From positions 620,001-684,000 of the forward strand of contig WUJK01000010.1 of assembly GCA_011317545.1 (NCBI GenBank): a DNA stretch of 64,000 nt, given 5' to 3'. How positions within the stretch are numbered: position 1 is the first letter of the stretch; every line of letters begins with the position of its first letter. This document shows positions 1 through 10,778 of the stretch, piece after piece. The notes beneath the pieces are model-generated. The model was not told the DNA's origin. It did not search any database and saw nothing but the letters and a program-made list of their open reading frames with translations. The DNA is from Coniella vitis. Lineage: Eukaryota; Ascomycota; Sordariomycetes; Diaporthales; Schizoparmaceae. Made by a program: the position numbers and the translations under genes.

Positions 1-435
1 CCGTGAGACCGCGATATTCCTCGAATCCCTTCCCCTAACCCTGGCGAACCCTGGGCGAACCCTGGGCTCTATGACACTTCCCATAACCTTCCTGTATTCA
101 GTGTGTTTCCCAGACTCCAGAGCGTCTCTCTTCGCTTTCTTGCAAGTAATAGTACACATATATCGACACACAGCAAGGACTTTCTTGCCCCGGTATTTGT
201 TCTTTGTCCCCATCCGTTTCCACTGCAACAAGTGTTTCCCCCTTTTTCCTGACCTGTCCGTAAACTCCAGAGTCTCCTTCCTCCCTCATCTTGCTTTGCT
301 TTTCATTTCCATTGCCTCCTTTCTTGCAAAGTTGAGTCGTACCAGTACACCGAGTAAAGCTCCCCAGAATTCAGCCTGCGAGGCCCCAAGCAAGCATCTT
401 CCCAGCGGCCAAAAAAAAAAAAAAGAGAAAAAAAA
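1..435. other. Left-edge gap, no gene recognised
   Basis: Pyrimidine-rich sequence with an A-run near 411-432. Short open frames here have no family features. It probably holds the 3' flank of the minus-strand gene that ends at 436. I see no RNA gene. Confidence 0.6.
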
Positions 436-2414
436 TCAAGCAGCATCATCAGCAGCAGCAGCAATTGCGTCCTCAATGGCAAAAGCGATAACGTGCAGCA
501 TGCGGGCATGTCTGCGCGCTTCCTGGACGGAAGCAAAGGGGAAAGGGACGGCGAGAGTTGTACGGGGTGTGGTTGTCTGCGGAACTTGGGTCGCGGGGAC
601 ACAGGGGCTGGGATGCTGAGTAGGCATGGGAGTAAGGGCTGGATTCGGAGCCTCGGCCATCCAAGGTTGAGGCAAAGGGGTCTGAGCCCCAGAGATCGTT
701 TCGTGAATGAGAGGGCTGGGCATAGCAGCAGCAGGAAGGGGTGTTGGGCCCTGTTCTTGAGCTGGCGCAGTAGAGGGTCGAGTTCGAGGGGCCTGAACAC
801 GAGCGTGAGCAGGAGCTTGAGCAGATGCAGGCCAATACAGAGACGAGCTTGGACGATGATCGTCTTGGGTGGAGCAGGGCTGAGCGGACGGGGCTGGCGG
901 AGGTGCTGCTAGTCCTGGTCTCTGGGATGACTGCTGCAGCGTGACAAGTGGCTGCTGGGGTGCTGCAACCTGAGGTTGTTGAGGCCGCATGGCAGAACGC
1001 ACGGCCTGAAGGTCAACGGCAGCAGTAGCAGCAGCAGTAGCAGCAGGAGTAGCATCAAAGAGACCAGCAGTGGCGCCAGCAGGACGAGGATGCTGAAGCC
1101 CAACCTGAGCAAGGCTAGCATCAGCAGGCTGGAATTGGGCCCGGTTGAAGCCAAACTTTGGAAGCGGCCCTCCTCCTCCTTCTCCTGCTGCTCGCACGTT
1201 ACTCAGAGAAACACTGTAGGACCTGCGGTTGCCGGGACTCATATTCTTGTGGATGTTGTTGTTGTTGTTGTTATTGCAGGGCGCCTTTGCGGGCTTGGGC
1301 TGCGGCTGCGGCTGCTCGCGATCCGACAGCAGATCGTCGCTGTCCGTGTCAGGCATTCTCAAGTCGATTTTGTAATTGATGCGTCGGCGGGTTTGTCGAA
1401 GCCGGTTGCGGTGTTTGTGGGGTGGCTGGTCTTCATTGTCCTCTACCGAGTCTTCACCCTGCGCTTTGTCGCCATACTCGTCGTCGCGCTCGAGCAATGA
1501 AATCTCGTTCTCCCAGAATGCGCGACGCTTGCGCTTCTGCTCGTCATTGGCGGGGACTCCGTGCTCTGACCAGGTTGTTGAGCGTTTCGTTAGCAAAGCA
1601 TTACAAGCAGCTCAACTGAGCTCAAGCTGGTACGGTTGCTGGGAAGAAGAAGAAGAAGAAGAAGAAAAGAAGAAGCAGGAAGAAGTGAACATGTTTCTTG
1701 CAGCTTTCCAACTTACGCATGAGTCCTTGCATCTCATCTTCTCCTTGCTCCTCAGTCACATAGTCCTCTTCCTTGTCCTGGAGCTCGTTGCCACCGTCCC
1801 CGCTGGCCCTCCCCCTACCTTGTTCTCCCTTGTGCGCGCGATAATCACACCGAGACGCATTGCTGTTGTAGTGGCAGTTTCCACACGCGCCCGAGGCGAA
1901 GCCGTCGCCAAGGGTGTAGCAGTGCACAAACGGCCCCTTGCCCTCGCTGCACGCCTTGCACGGGCCGCGGTCATCCATGTAGCCTGTGATCTGGACGCCG
2001 ATGGCCTCGAGGTTGGCTGTGCGCTTGCTACTGTTCAGGTTGAGATGCCTGTCTCGGCGGACGAGGGCGGTGCCTTGGGCCTCGGGCTGGATTGCGTTGA
2101 TGATGACGACGACGAGGCGTTAGCTACAACGATTTTCTAGACATGCATATAAAGGAAAAGAAGAAAAAGAAAAAAGGAACGGTAAATCACAAACCCCCCC
2201 CCCCCAAAAGTAAAAAACAAATAATAACAAAAAGACTCACCAAGTCCTTGAGCATAGCTTGAAGTGCCGGCGATGCCCTCGGGAGCTTTGCCACGAGCTG
2301 GTAAAAGTCCTCGGCATTGCAGGCATCCTTTCCCTCAAGAGTAGCCGCAAAAGAGGCATACGACTCGCTGGGCATGACTTCGCATGCATCGACTTTCGAG
2401 TGGTTGTTCGCCAT
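436..2414 (-). CDS. Cys-rich DUF3716-like protein with disordered Gln/Pro/Ala tail
   Basis: Three exons on the minus strand: 2414-2241, 2086-1717 and 1565-436, giving about 557 residues. The first donor is GTGAGT in phase 0, the second GTAAGT in phase 1. The 2087 acceptor was chosen because it is the one that keeps frame into the Cys block. Residues about 95-135 hold the spacing C-x2-C-x10-C-x11-C-x2-C-x7-C with GPF and NCHY around it, which I recognise as the fungal DUF3716 type; this may bind metal, which is inference. An acidic stretch follows, then a long Asn/Gln/Pro/Ala tail with a seven-Asn run. An acceptor at about 1611 would also keep frame and add 15 residues in place of one. No signal peptide or membrane segment is seen and the function is unknown. 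The family call is from memory of the motif and is moderately sure; the tail boundaries are less so. Confidence 0.7.
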
Positions 2415-3042
2415 TGCTTGTTGAGCGGTCTGGCGCCCTGTCGTAAAGGCCTGACACAACCTTTTGTTGTGTTTGTTTTGACGGTTGTGGTGGATGCGGT
2501 GAGGAAGACGGTGAAGTATCCCGAGGAAGACGATAGGCAATTATCAAAGCCTGTGGATACTCTTGATAAACAGGCTGGACAGCGATGATGAGTAAAAGGT
2601 TGGGGCAATCAGCCAACAAGAGGAGGCTGGTTTGATATGTAAGTGATCAATGTGTAAGTGAAGAAGACCAGGCGCAGTAGCGGACGCGAAAGCGATGTGG
2701 GAGGAAAACTGTCTGTACGCGTTTGGGTTACGCGGCAGGTTTTGGAACCAGGTAGGTTGGAGTTATGCTTGTCTGTCCAGATAAGTAAATGGATTGCTGT
2801 TTGGATTCAAGGTCGTCTGGCGTGTCGCCAATGTGAACGAGGCCAGGGTCAAGACGATGTTGCATGGGACAAGTACAAAGGTTGACAATCAGCAGAGAGC
2901 CAACAGAGCCTCAAGACCTTTACCAATACCCATAAACTCATCAAGTGCATTGTGAATAAATCTCATTTATGGCTCTTAGCCAACCTCGCTTGCTATATCA
3001 TCAAGCATATCCACTCCACCACCCGGCCCTGTCTTTTCCATC
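2415..3042. other. Intergenic: promoter of the DUF3716-like gene and 3' end of the Asp-box gene
   Basis: Tandem minus-strand genes flank this gap. The right end, near 2940-3040, is AT-richer and includes AATAAA-like words suited to the 3' end of the upstream gene. I see no further gene. Confidence 0.5.
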
Positions 3043-4291
3043 CTACGCACTCTTCAATCCCTCTATGCTCAAGATCGAATAACTCACATTGTTCGTGGTG
3101 CTCGGCGGCAGCACACCGCCCCCCATGACCAACAATCGATCCTGCTCCTCAGCAAACACCCTCAAATGCCTCGTGTAGCTCGTTGGCTGGCTCGTCACTT
3201 TCTCCTCCCACGCACTCGGGTCTCCGAGTTTCGTGTTGGTAAACACGGTGCTCAGCCCGCCGCAGCTCACGACAATCGTGCCATTTTCGCCGCCAACAGA
3301 ACTCCACGTCACGTAGGGCGACCCGTTGGGAACGGTGCCCGTGTTGGCTGCCACAATGGGCTGGCCCAAGGATTCGTTGAATTTCAGCGGATTCGAGTTG
3401 ATGCGGTAGGTCACGGGGAACGAGTACGTGTCGGTTGCAAGGTCCGTGTAGTGGCCCCATTCGTATGTCATCATGTAGTCGCCGTTGGGGAGGTGTGTGA
3501 CGGTTGTCATACCGGGTCGGTCCGTGTACGTCGGGTACTCGACGTCGGGCACGACTTTGCCCCAAGTGCGCAGGTCGGTGCTGGTTTGGTGGACGAGGCG
3601 TTGACCGTATGTGGCGTTGAGGCGCTGGTCAGAATAGTAGATGATGACTTGGTCATCATAGTACCTGAGGTTGGTCTCAAGGTGAGCAAAAAGGTTGTGG
3701 TTAAGACGGGACCAAACAGGAGACTCACGTGATGAACGGCTCCCAAACGGGCGTCAACCCATTATCTGGCAACGCCTCGCCACCCGCCGCCACATGGCTC
3801 ACAAATTCCCACGTCTCGCCCTTGTCGCGACTCGCGTACAGGTCAATCTGTGTGTTGCTCAAGTTTGTCGGGATGCTGTTGCCCGCAAGCAGAACGGTGC
3901 CCTTTTCGAACCCGCCAAAGTCCACGGGAAGCTCGTACAGGAACGGCTGGTACCGCAACCCCCAGCCATTGACTTGGTCAGTCACATTTGAAATATGCTT
4001 CCAAGTGGCGCCGTGGTCTGTGGACCGCCAGATGGGAAAGTACACCAGTGGTGGCTCGGGCGAGTAGTTTTCCCAGGTGGCAAGAAGGATATTGTTGGAC
4101 TGAGTTAGCTCAACCGTGCGTGCGTAGAGAACCCTCGGATCCGTGTAGTCGGACGGCGGCACGTAGAGGATGTCGTATGGGATAATGGGTACACTTGATG
4201 AGGACCCTTCGCGGGGGTCCAGAGAAGGATTGGCGAAGGCAAGACCAAAAGCGGTCGCCGCGAGAAAGGCAAGTTGCCTGAAGGCTGCCAT
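3043..4291 (-). CDS. Secreted Asp-box (BNR) repeat glycosidase, sialidase-fold superfamily
   Basis: Two exons, 4291-3729 and 3664-3043, joined by a GTGAGT donor and CAG acceptor in phase 2, give 394 residues. The first 20 residues are a typical signal peptide (Phe/Leu/Ala core ending Ala-Asn), so the product should be secreted. Two Asp boxes of the S-x-D-x-G-x-x-W form are visible, one reading RSTDHGATW and the other ASRDKGETW, as in six-bladed propeller enzymes such as sialidases (GH33) and fungal exo-arabinanases (GH93). Several N-x-S/T sites fit a glycoprotein. The length is near that of GH93 enzymes, but I cannot assign the substrate. The start is the Met that directly begins the signal peptide. 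A TATA-like element lies about 150 bases upstream. Confidence 0.85.
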
Positions 4292-4958
4292 ACTCAAGGA
4301 GCAGTGAACGCAAAGCCTCGAGATTCGAGGGGAGAGGACAAGGACAAGCAGCGGGCTGGTCAGACGAATGACAAAGAAAGCAACGAGCACACTGCGTACC
4401 AGAGGTCCGGTCGGACGCCGGATAGCATGCTACCCCTTCATATTTATATACCAGTACTTGCAGGATAAGTCGACGAGGACATTCTGGGCGCAGCAGCGCA
4501 TCTAGCCACCTTGTTGACAGCCCACATGACCGTGGCCTCGGTCCATCTCGCACATCGCCAGCGTCGCCGCAGATGGTGTAGGGCCCGTGGCATCGTGGGC
4601 CTAGCTCCGCATCTTCTACCCCCAAGAGACGTCGTCCGGTTTTGGAGAACGTCGCGCTGGGTGTGGGCTGCGGCAGGGGTTGCCGATGGGAGCCACTGAC
4701 GATCCTGGGGAAGTCTGGGGATGCATGCTGTGGGCCTGACGAAATGATGCGCTCCAATGAGACCGATGCCCACTCTGCTCGCATGGTAGCCAAAAGACTT
4801 GGTTTGCAGAATTTAGAGACGGAAAAATGCTTCCACCATACACCGAAACACCAGCTCCACTCCAATGCCGTAAAAGACATGGCATGGTTTCTTGGCTTTA
4901 CAGCCCAGGCCGGTGCCAGCCTCGCGATACCCCCCCTCTGAAGGCAAACATACGCCAA
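4292..4958. other. Intergenic between PRI1 3' end and Asp-box gene promoter
   Basis: Besides the TATA-like element I see no gene. Open frames on both strands lack domain or codon-usage support. Confidence 0.5.
4441..4450 (-). promoter_or_regulatory. TATA-like element of the Asp-box glycosidase gene
   Basis: Read on the minus strand it is TATATAAATA, about 150 bases upstream of the start codon at 4291. The position suits a fungal core promoter with a short leader. No transcript evidence. Confidence 0.4.
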
Positions 4959-6726
4959 TCAGAACTCCATCCCCTCGCCTTCGTCTCTCTCCCTCTTCAT
5001 CTTCGTAGCAGCCCGCTCACCCTTGAGCAAGCCGTTGACAAATGCCCTGAATTGCTCGATGTATGGCTTAAGGCTGGTCTTTTCCCAGTCCGCTGTGCTC
5101 TTCCCATCCTCGCCAGTCGATGGATTCTCAGCTGCCCAAGCGTCAATTTCTCCCAGCAGAGCCTGTACGGTTGGCACTTCGGTTGGGTCGAACTCCTCCA
5201 GTCGGCCCGGCCGGATGTCGATCGGTACACAGACTCTTCCTGTACCTGGGTGAACCACAAAGGGCGATTTGAGAAGATGGTTGAGCTTCTTGCTGACCTC
5301 GATATCGAGTCGAGGGTATGTGTATTCAAGCAGGACATCCTGCTTGGCGTCTCGCAGGACTGCGCCGTCAAACGTCTTGCTGACGCTGCCGGCTTTGGCG
5401 AGGGCATCTATATCGGCCCATTTGGACATGGACGAGCGCCCTGGTGAGGAGGCCCACTTCTTGCGCAACGAGTCGGCCAGTGTCTTGTCCGGAAGAAGTG
5501 CGAGGAGTTTCTCTGCACGCTCATCTGTATCCCAAGGGTCCTGCTTCTCAAGAACATCTTCCTGGAAGTGTGGCTTGAGAATATCCAAACTCCGTCTACA
5601 GTAGTGTCAGCTCATGCTTCGTTGCATCATTGGCCAAGATGCGAGATACTCACGCCAAATGCGGGTGCAAAGGCCTCCTCACGTTGACCTTCTTCCCACT
5701 TTGCGCACCACCCTTTAGTACTTCCAGGTACCCAGCTACGGCCCGACGTCTCTGGTCATCCATCAGGCGCGCCTTGCGATCGCAAACCCACGCGTGCACA
5801 CCACGTCTTCCCGAATACACCCACATGATATGGTTGAAACCGAAGTCGTCACGCAGAGCGACATCGACCACCTTGATAGCCATGGTCATGAATTGCCAGC
5901 ACTTGAGACAGATGTTGGCATTGTCACAACATGTACGGATATCGTCATAATCCGTAAGATCGATATCGAAGCAGATTTCTTTGGAGACTGGCTTGAAGGC
6001 GTTCAGATTCCTGAGTTGTTTTCTGTCGCGAGGATTGGTACTGTAGACTGGCCCAATATCGAATCGTGGAGGGACGTGTTGCAGGACGTCTTTTCGCATT
6101 CTGGACAGCGAGGAATGTTATTCAACGGCCCAGTATTTGAGAGCACTCGCCAAACTTACAAGTCCGAAGTGGGAAAAGCCTGGTATCGCCACACTGCGTC
6201 ATTCTGTAGGGTGTAGGCGAATTCTCGGTGGGCAAAGTCGTTTGTAGGCGTGGGACTATGATTGAGCCACTGGAACAAGTACCGCCAGGGGAACAGTCGC
6301 TGGTAGAAGCTGCGCAAGATCTCGGGATCGCTGGCCCTTCCTTGAATCGCTGCACCACTACAGTACATTAGCTTTGGATGGCCGGGCCGTGTCGAATGGA
6401 TCTACTTGCCTGTTCACAGGAGACGATGCTGGTGCTGCAGAGCTGCTAGGCAGAGTACTGTTTGGTGTTGCTTTCTTCGTGCCCGAGAACTCGTCGTCCG
6501 AGTCCAGGTCGTTGAACAGGTCTTCTAGCTTGACACCGTCTGCTGTTTCTCTTATTTCTTGTGCCGTCGGCATGGTTTCTATATCTGCCATCGTGATGTC
6601 GCCATTTGTTTCATCTTGGGACTCGGCCTTGACCCGCGCGTTGTCGTCTTGGTCCATTTGCTCCGCGTCTCTGCTAGTGGGCGTTGCAACCGGCGGACTC
6701 GAATCTGGAGACTCGGAATGCGGCAT
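4959..6726 (-). CDS. PRI1: DNA primase small (catalytic) subunit
   Basis: Four exons, 6726-6410, 6357-6160, 6100-5654 and 5595-4959, give 532 residues. The enzyme makes RNA primers for DNA polymerase alpha in the nucleus. The catalytic Asp pair is visible in DIDLTDYDD at about residues 217-219, followed by the CC-x5-C-x2-C zinc motif (229-239). The SGRRGVHAW block and the C-terminal VHPGTGRVCVPID block match eukaryotic primases. A disordered acidic N-terminal extension of about 110 residues precedes the fold, longer than in human PRIM1. Intron 1 (6409-6358) has a GC donor in AG|GCAAGT, a branch-like GCTAAT and a TAG acceptor. No GT donor I tested keeps the frame. Introns 2 and 3 have GTAAGT and GTGAGT donors. 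The upstream region shared with the divergent GH5 gene carries a MluI box. Confidence 0.95.
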
Positions 6727-7379
6727 GATGACGATGACTGCTCTCGAAGTGAAATGAATGAATTGATTGTACAGTATAAGCGGCTAATATTTTGGCGGGA
6801 CGATGGGGTTGAGGGCTGGTCTGGAATCCGATTACAGAAAACCCCAATGAGCCCAATGAGGCTGGCTACGAATTTGGGGAGACGCGTTTGGAGACGCGCA
6901 GGGTCGCGAGTGCACGGGCCTATCAATTACTTGCAGTGCTGCACCGGGCCTGTACATAGTACTATGGCGGCGGCTCTCCGCCGGGCCGCCCGAGGCCGCA
7001 GTGGGTGTTGGTGATGACCAATGGGCTAAACTACGGCGGGACCCCGGACCAGTGTACGTCACATGGGCCCCCCTCCAACTTCCAGCGTCCCTGCTTTCCT
7101 GAGACCGACTCGAGGCAAAAAGACAACTTTGGTTCTCTTCAAAGGGCGAACCTGGGCGCAGTACTTTTGCGTATCTAGCTGCTTGTATATACAATAAAGC
7201 CCCAAGCCTCTTCACCGCATCAACGTCATCGTCTACCGTCGTGCTTCTGGTGATCTGGGTCTGCAAGGGAAGCGGCCTTGCTTGTTACTGTCCACATATC
7301 AGCCTTCCATATCCGTCCGAGGCCGTGCTGTTTTCTCACGATTTGTTCTCTGCATACTCGGCCCTGCATTTGAATCAAT
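6727..7379. other. Divergent promoter region, PRI1 / GH5 glucosidase
   Basis: A 653-base head-to-head gap holding the MluI box and one copy of the dispersed TACATAGTA motif (6953-6961, extended to GTACATAGTACTATG). No gene seen. Confidence 0.55.
6882..6887. promoter_or_regulatory. MluI cell-cycle box (ACGCGT) in the PRI1 promoter
   Basis: ACGCGT lies about 156 bases upstream of the PRI1 start, and a near-copy ACGCGC lies a few bases further on. In yeasts MBF binds this word to drive G1/S transcription, and primase is a known target class. The motif is short, so chance occurrence is possible. Confidence 0.45.
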
Positions 7380-9824
7380 ATGGCCCCCCTCCGCCTCTTG
7401 ATCGAGGACGGCAAGTTTGTCGACCCATCCGGCTCCCAGATTATTCTTCGCGGCATCAATGTTGCCGGTGATGCGAAGTACCCCAGCGAGCCCTTCGACC
7501 AGCCATCGCAGGTTGTCGACAACTTCTTCGATGGAGATAACGTCACCTTCCACAAGAGGCCCTTTACCAAAGACGACGCACATGTACATTTTGCAAGATT
7601 GAGGCGGTACGGATACAACACGATCCGCTATGTGTTTACGTGGGAGGCAATCGAGGCCAAGGGGCCTGGTATATACGATGAGGAGTGGATAAGTCATACA
7701 ATTGAGGTTATGCGGGTAGCCAGAAACTACGGCTTCTTTGTGTTTATGGATCCTCATCAAGATGTGGTATGTTTGCCCCAGTTCTTGAGGCTTGATATCC
7801 AGCCACGGAATTAACATGGATGGTTAGTGGTCTCGTTTCTGCGGCGGCTCTGGTGCCCCGATGTGGACGCTCTACCTCGCCGGCCTCAACCCTCAGTCGT
7901 TTGCCGCCACCGAAGCCGCCATTGTCCAGAATACCTACCCATCTCCGGCCGAGTTTCCCAAGATGATCTGGTCCACCAACTACAACCGGCTCGCTGCTGC
8001 GACCATGTTCACCCTCTTCTTCGCCGGCAAGGACTTTGCACCAAAGTGTATAGTGGACGGTGTCAACGTGCAGGAATACCTGCAGAGACACTTTTTCAAC
8101 GCCATTGAACACTTGGCCCAGAGAATCAAGGAGGCTGGCGACGTGTTGAATGACGTCGTCTTTGGATGGGAGAGTATGAACGAGCCAGCCAGAGGACTGA
8201 TTGGCTTTGTCGATCTGTCGGTAATTCCGAAAGAGCAGGCTCTGAAGAAGGGGACATGTCCCACGATCTGGCAAACGATCCTGACTGGCTCAGGCAGAGC
8301 GTGCGAGGTGGATACCTGGGATATGGGAGGTCTGGGGCCGTACAAGACTGGCAGGACCCTGATCGATCCGCAGGGCGAATCGGCGTGGCTACCGGCTGAT
8401 TACGACGACTCGAGATACCAGTGGAAGCGGGATCCTGAGTGGAAGTTGGGTGAATGCCTGTGGGCACAACACGGAGTGTGGGAGCCAAGCACTGACACTC
8501 TACTGCGCAAGGACTATTTCGCAATGGATCCCAAAACTGGCAAAGCCATCGACTATCCATATTTTACTAATTCTTGGTTCATGGACTTTTACAGACGCTA
8601 TCGGGATGTGGTGCGGGCTCACCACCCAGAAGCTGTCATGCTTTGCCAACCGCCAGTACTGGAGCTCCCACCAAGTATCAAGGGCACCGCGGACGACGAT
8701 CCAAATATGGTATATGCACCTCATTATTACGACGGAATCACGTTGATGACCAAGAAATGGAATCGCACATGGAATGTTGACGTTCTGGGGATATTGCGGG
8801 GACGATACCTCACGCCAGCGTTTGGAATAAAAATCGGAGAAACGGCCATCCGCAACTCTTTCAAAGACCAACTGGCCGCCATGCGCAAAGAGGGCCTGGA
8901 TTACATGGGGAACCATCCTTGCGTCCTGACAGAGTTTGGCATCCCCTTCGACATGGACGAGAAAGCAGCATACAAGAATGGCGACTATACAAGTCAAAGT
9001 GCGGCAATGGATGCAAACCATTTTGCAGTGGAAGGGAGCGGCATGGAGGGCTATTCTCTTTGGGTCTACTGCACAAATGTGAGTTCTCAATTGTGTAGGG
9101 CTGTCCCGGGTAGGAGAAAGACTAACAGTATTTGTAGAACGTCCACGAATGGGGCGACCAGTGGAATGGCGAAGATTTATCCATCTATTCACTCGACGAC
9201 AAGCCATTACCTGTCTCTGCCGTGCCACGCTCCGAAGCCGGTTCCCTCTCCTCTAAGCTACCGCCTGAGGACGTCGCAGTGACACCAACGAATATCAAGC
9301 GTACAATTACCAACCCATCGATCACAACGTCTTCGACTGCGGACGAAGTAAGTGCCGCCGCTCTGGTCAACAGCCCAACCATGCGGACCACAAACCCTGA
9401 ACTCAAAGCTCATCCCGGATATCGCGCCGCAGAGGCCTATGTCCGGCCTGCACCTGTGACCATTGTCGGCGACATTACCCATTATGTCTTTGATCTGAAG
9501 ACTTGCACGTTCAACTTGTCCCTACGAACATCTAAAGAGACGACCCCCGAGAACCCAAGCGTGTTCTTCTTACCTGAATTTCATTTCCCACGGGACTCAT
9601 GTATTGTGGAAACGAGCGGAGGCAAGTGGGAGATTTTGTCAGATGAAGGCGAGGTGCAACGCCTGCGGTGGTGGCATGGCAAGGGCGAACAGAGCATCAA
9701 GGTTACCGGCACGGTGAAAAGAATGAATGGAAGTGGAGAGGATGGACAGACTGCTGATGGGGATGAGCCTGGATATTATGATGTTGTTAGCAATTGGGTT
9801 GGGCAGGGCTGTAAGGTCATGTAA
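7380..9824 (+). CDS. EGH1: GH5 glucocerebrosidase / steryl-beta-glucosidase (EGCrP2/Egh1 type)
   Basis: Three exons, 7380-7766, 7828-9078 and 9138-9824, all joined in phase 0, give 774 residues. The family removes glucose from glucosylceramide or ergosteryl glucoside in fungi; which one applies here is not decided by sequence. The GH5 barrel is complete. The acid/base Glu sits in WESMNEP (about residue 248) and the nucleophile Glu in LTEFG (about 498). There is an N-terminal LRGINVAGD strand, a DPHQD motif at the first junction, and a C-terminal beta domain typical of endoglycoceramidase-like enzymes. No signal peptide is visible, which agrees with the intracellular fungal enzymes. Donors are GTATGT and GTGAGT. 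The gene is divergent from PRI1. Confidence 0.92.
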
Positions 9825-10778
9825 CAAACACACAAAGACCTGCCTGATCATGGAAGAAAGGACGTGAGAAGAGGCCCTCGACATTGCCATGGTTGTTTTC
9901 TCTGTACAGCAAGAAGCGAACTTGCTTTATGATTGAAGCGATAGAGAGATCAATGCTTACTTGCATTTCGCAGGATGTGAGGGACCATGCTGCTATTTGT
10001 GCACATTGCTGTTTGTGAAAGAAAGAGGCTGAAGCAAGACAGTTGGATGAGAATACCTGAAGAGGTTATAATATGCTTGCCTCTTTTATTGTCTTGCAAG
10101 GTTTCTGTTGTTCAGATAGCAGGCATTGGCATAAAGCATACAGCGGTATCGACCTTATATGATCTTGTCCTCAACTTCTTATATCTCGTCGTCCACAGCT
10201 TCATATACACTCGTCGTCCTCAGCTTCTTATATCCTCGTCGTCCACAACCTCCTGTATCTCGCCGTCCACAACTTCTCAACTGATTCACTGTGTTTCTAG
10301 CTTCTTGGCCGTATTGCCATTTATTTCCCCACTGCCTTGAAATATGGATTCTTACCTCCTTTTTCCTTGTTGTTCCTTTCTTCTCATCCTCCCATTGATT
10401 TCTTTTCTTCTCTGGCAACGCGACTGAAACTCCGTTGCAGTCCACACCGTCAATACGCCACCCGTCTTGTCACTTTGCGTTTGTCAAAGTGTACACAAGG
10501 AGCCCTTAGGTACGTTGCGTCTCTCCCTCGATTTCCTTTTGCCATGATGCCTCGACGTTCCTCCAATTGAACACACCTTCTGATGGTGGGCATCAACGTG
10601 GACGACGCGTAGCACGCCGCTGATCATCTCCCACGGATGCTAACACGCGAGAGAAACACCAGATACAGAGATCTTGCGCGACGCACAGGTCTCTTCCTTC
10701 TAAACGGCTTGCGCACCCCACGAACTACTTCCATTTCTGTCATTGACAAGAGTCGCCTCGACTCCGACTCCCAGCAGG
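9825..10778. other. Intergenic with a 24-25 base tandem repeat
   Basis: A 954-base gap. Apart from the tandem repeat at 10161-10282 and pyrimidine-rich leader sequence, nothing is recognised. Confidence 0.5.
10161..10282 (+). repeat. Five imperfect 24-25 base tandem units
   Basis: Units of 24, 24, 25, 25 and 24 bases share the core CTCGTCGTCCACAGCTTC with an ATAT-like end. The lengths are not multiples of three throughout and no frame is coding. It lies about 500 bases upstream of the low-complexity gene, so it may be in its promoter or leader. Confidence 0.8.
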
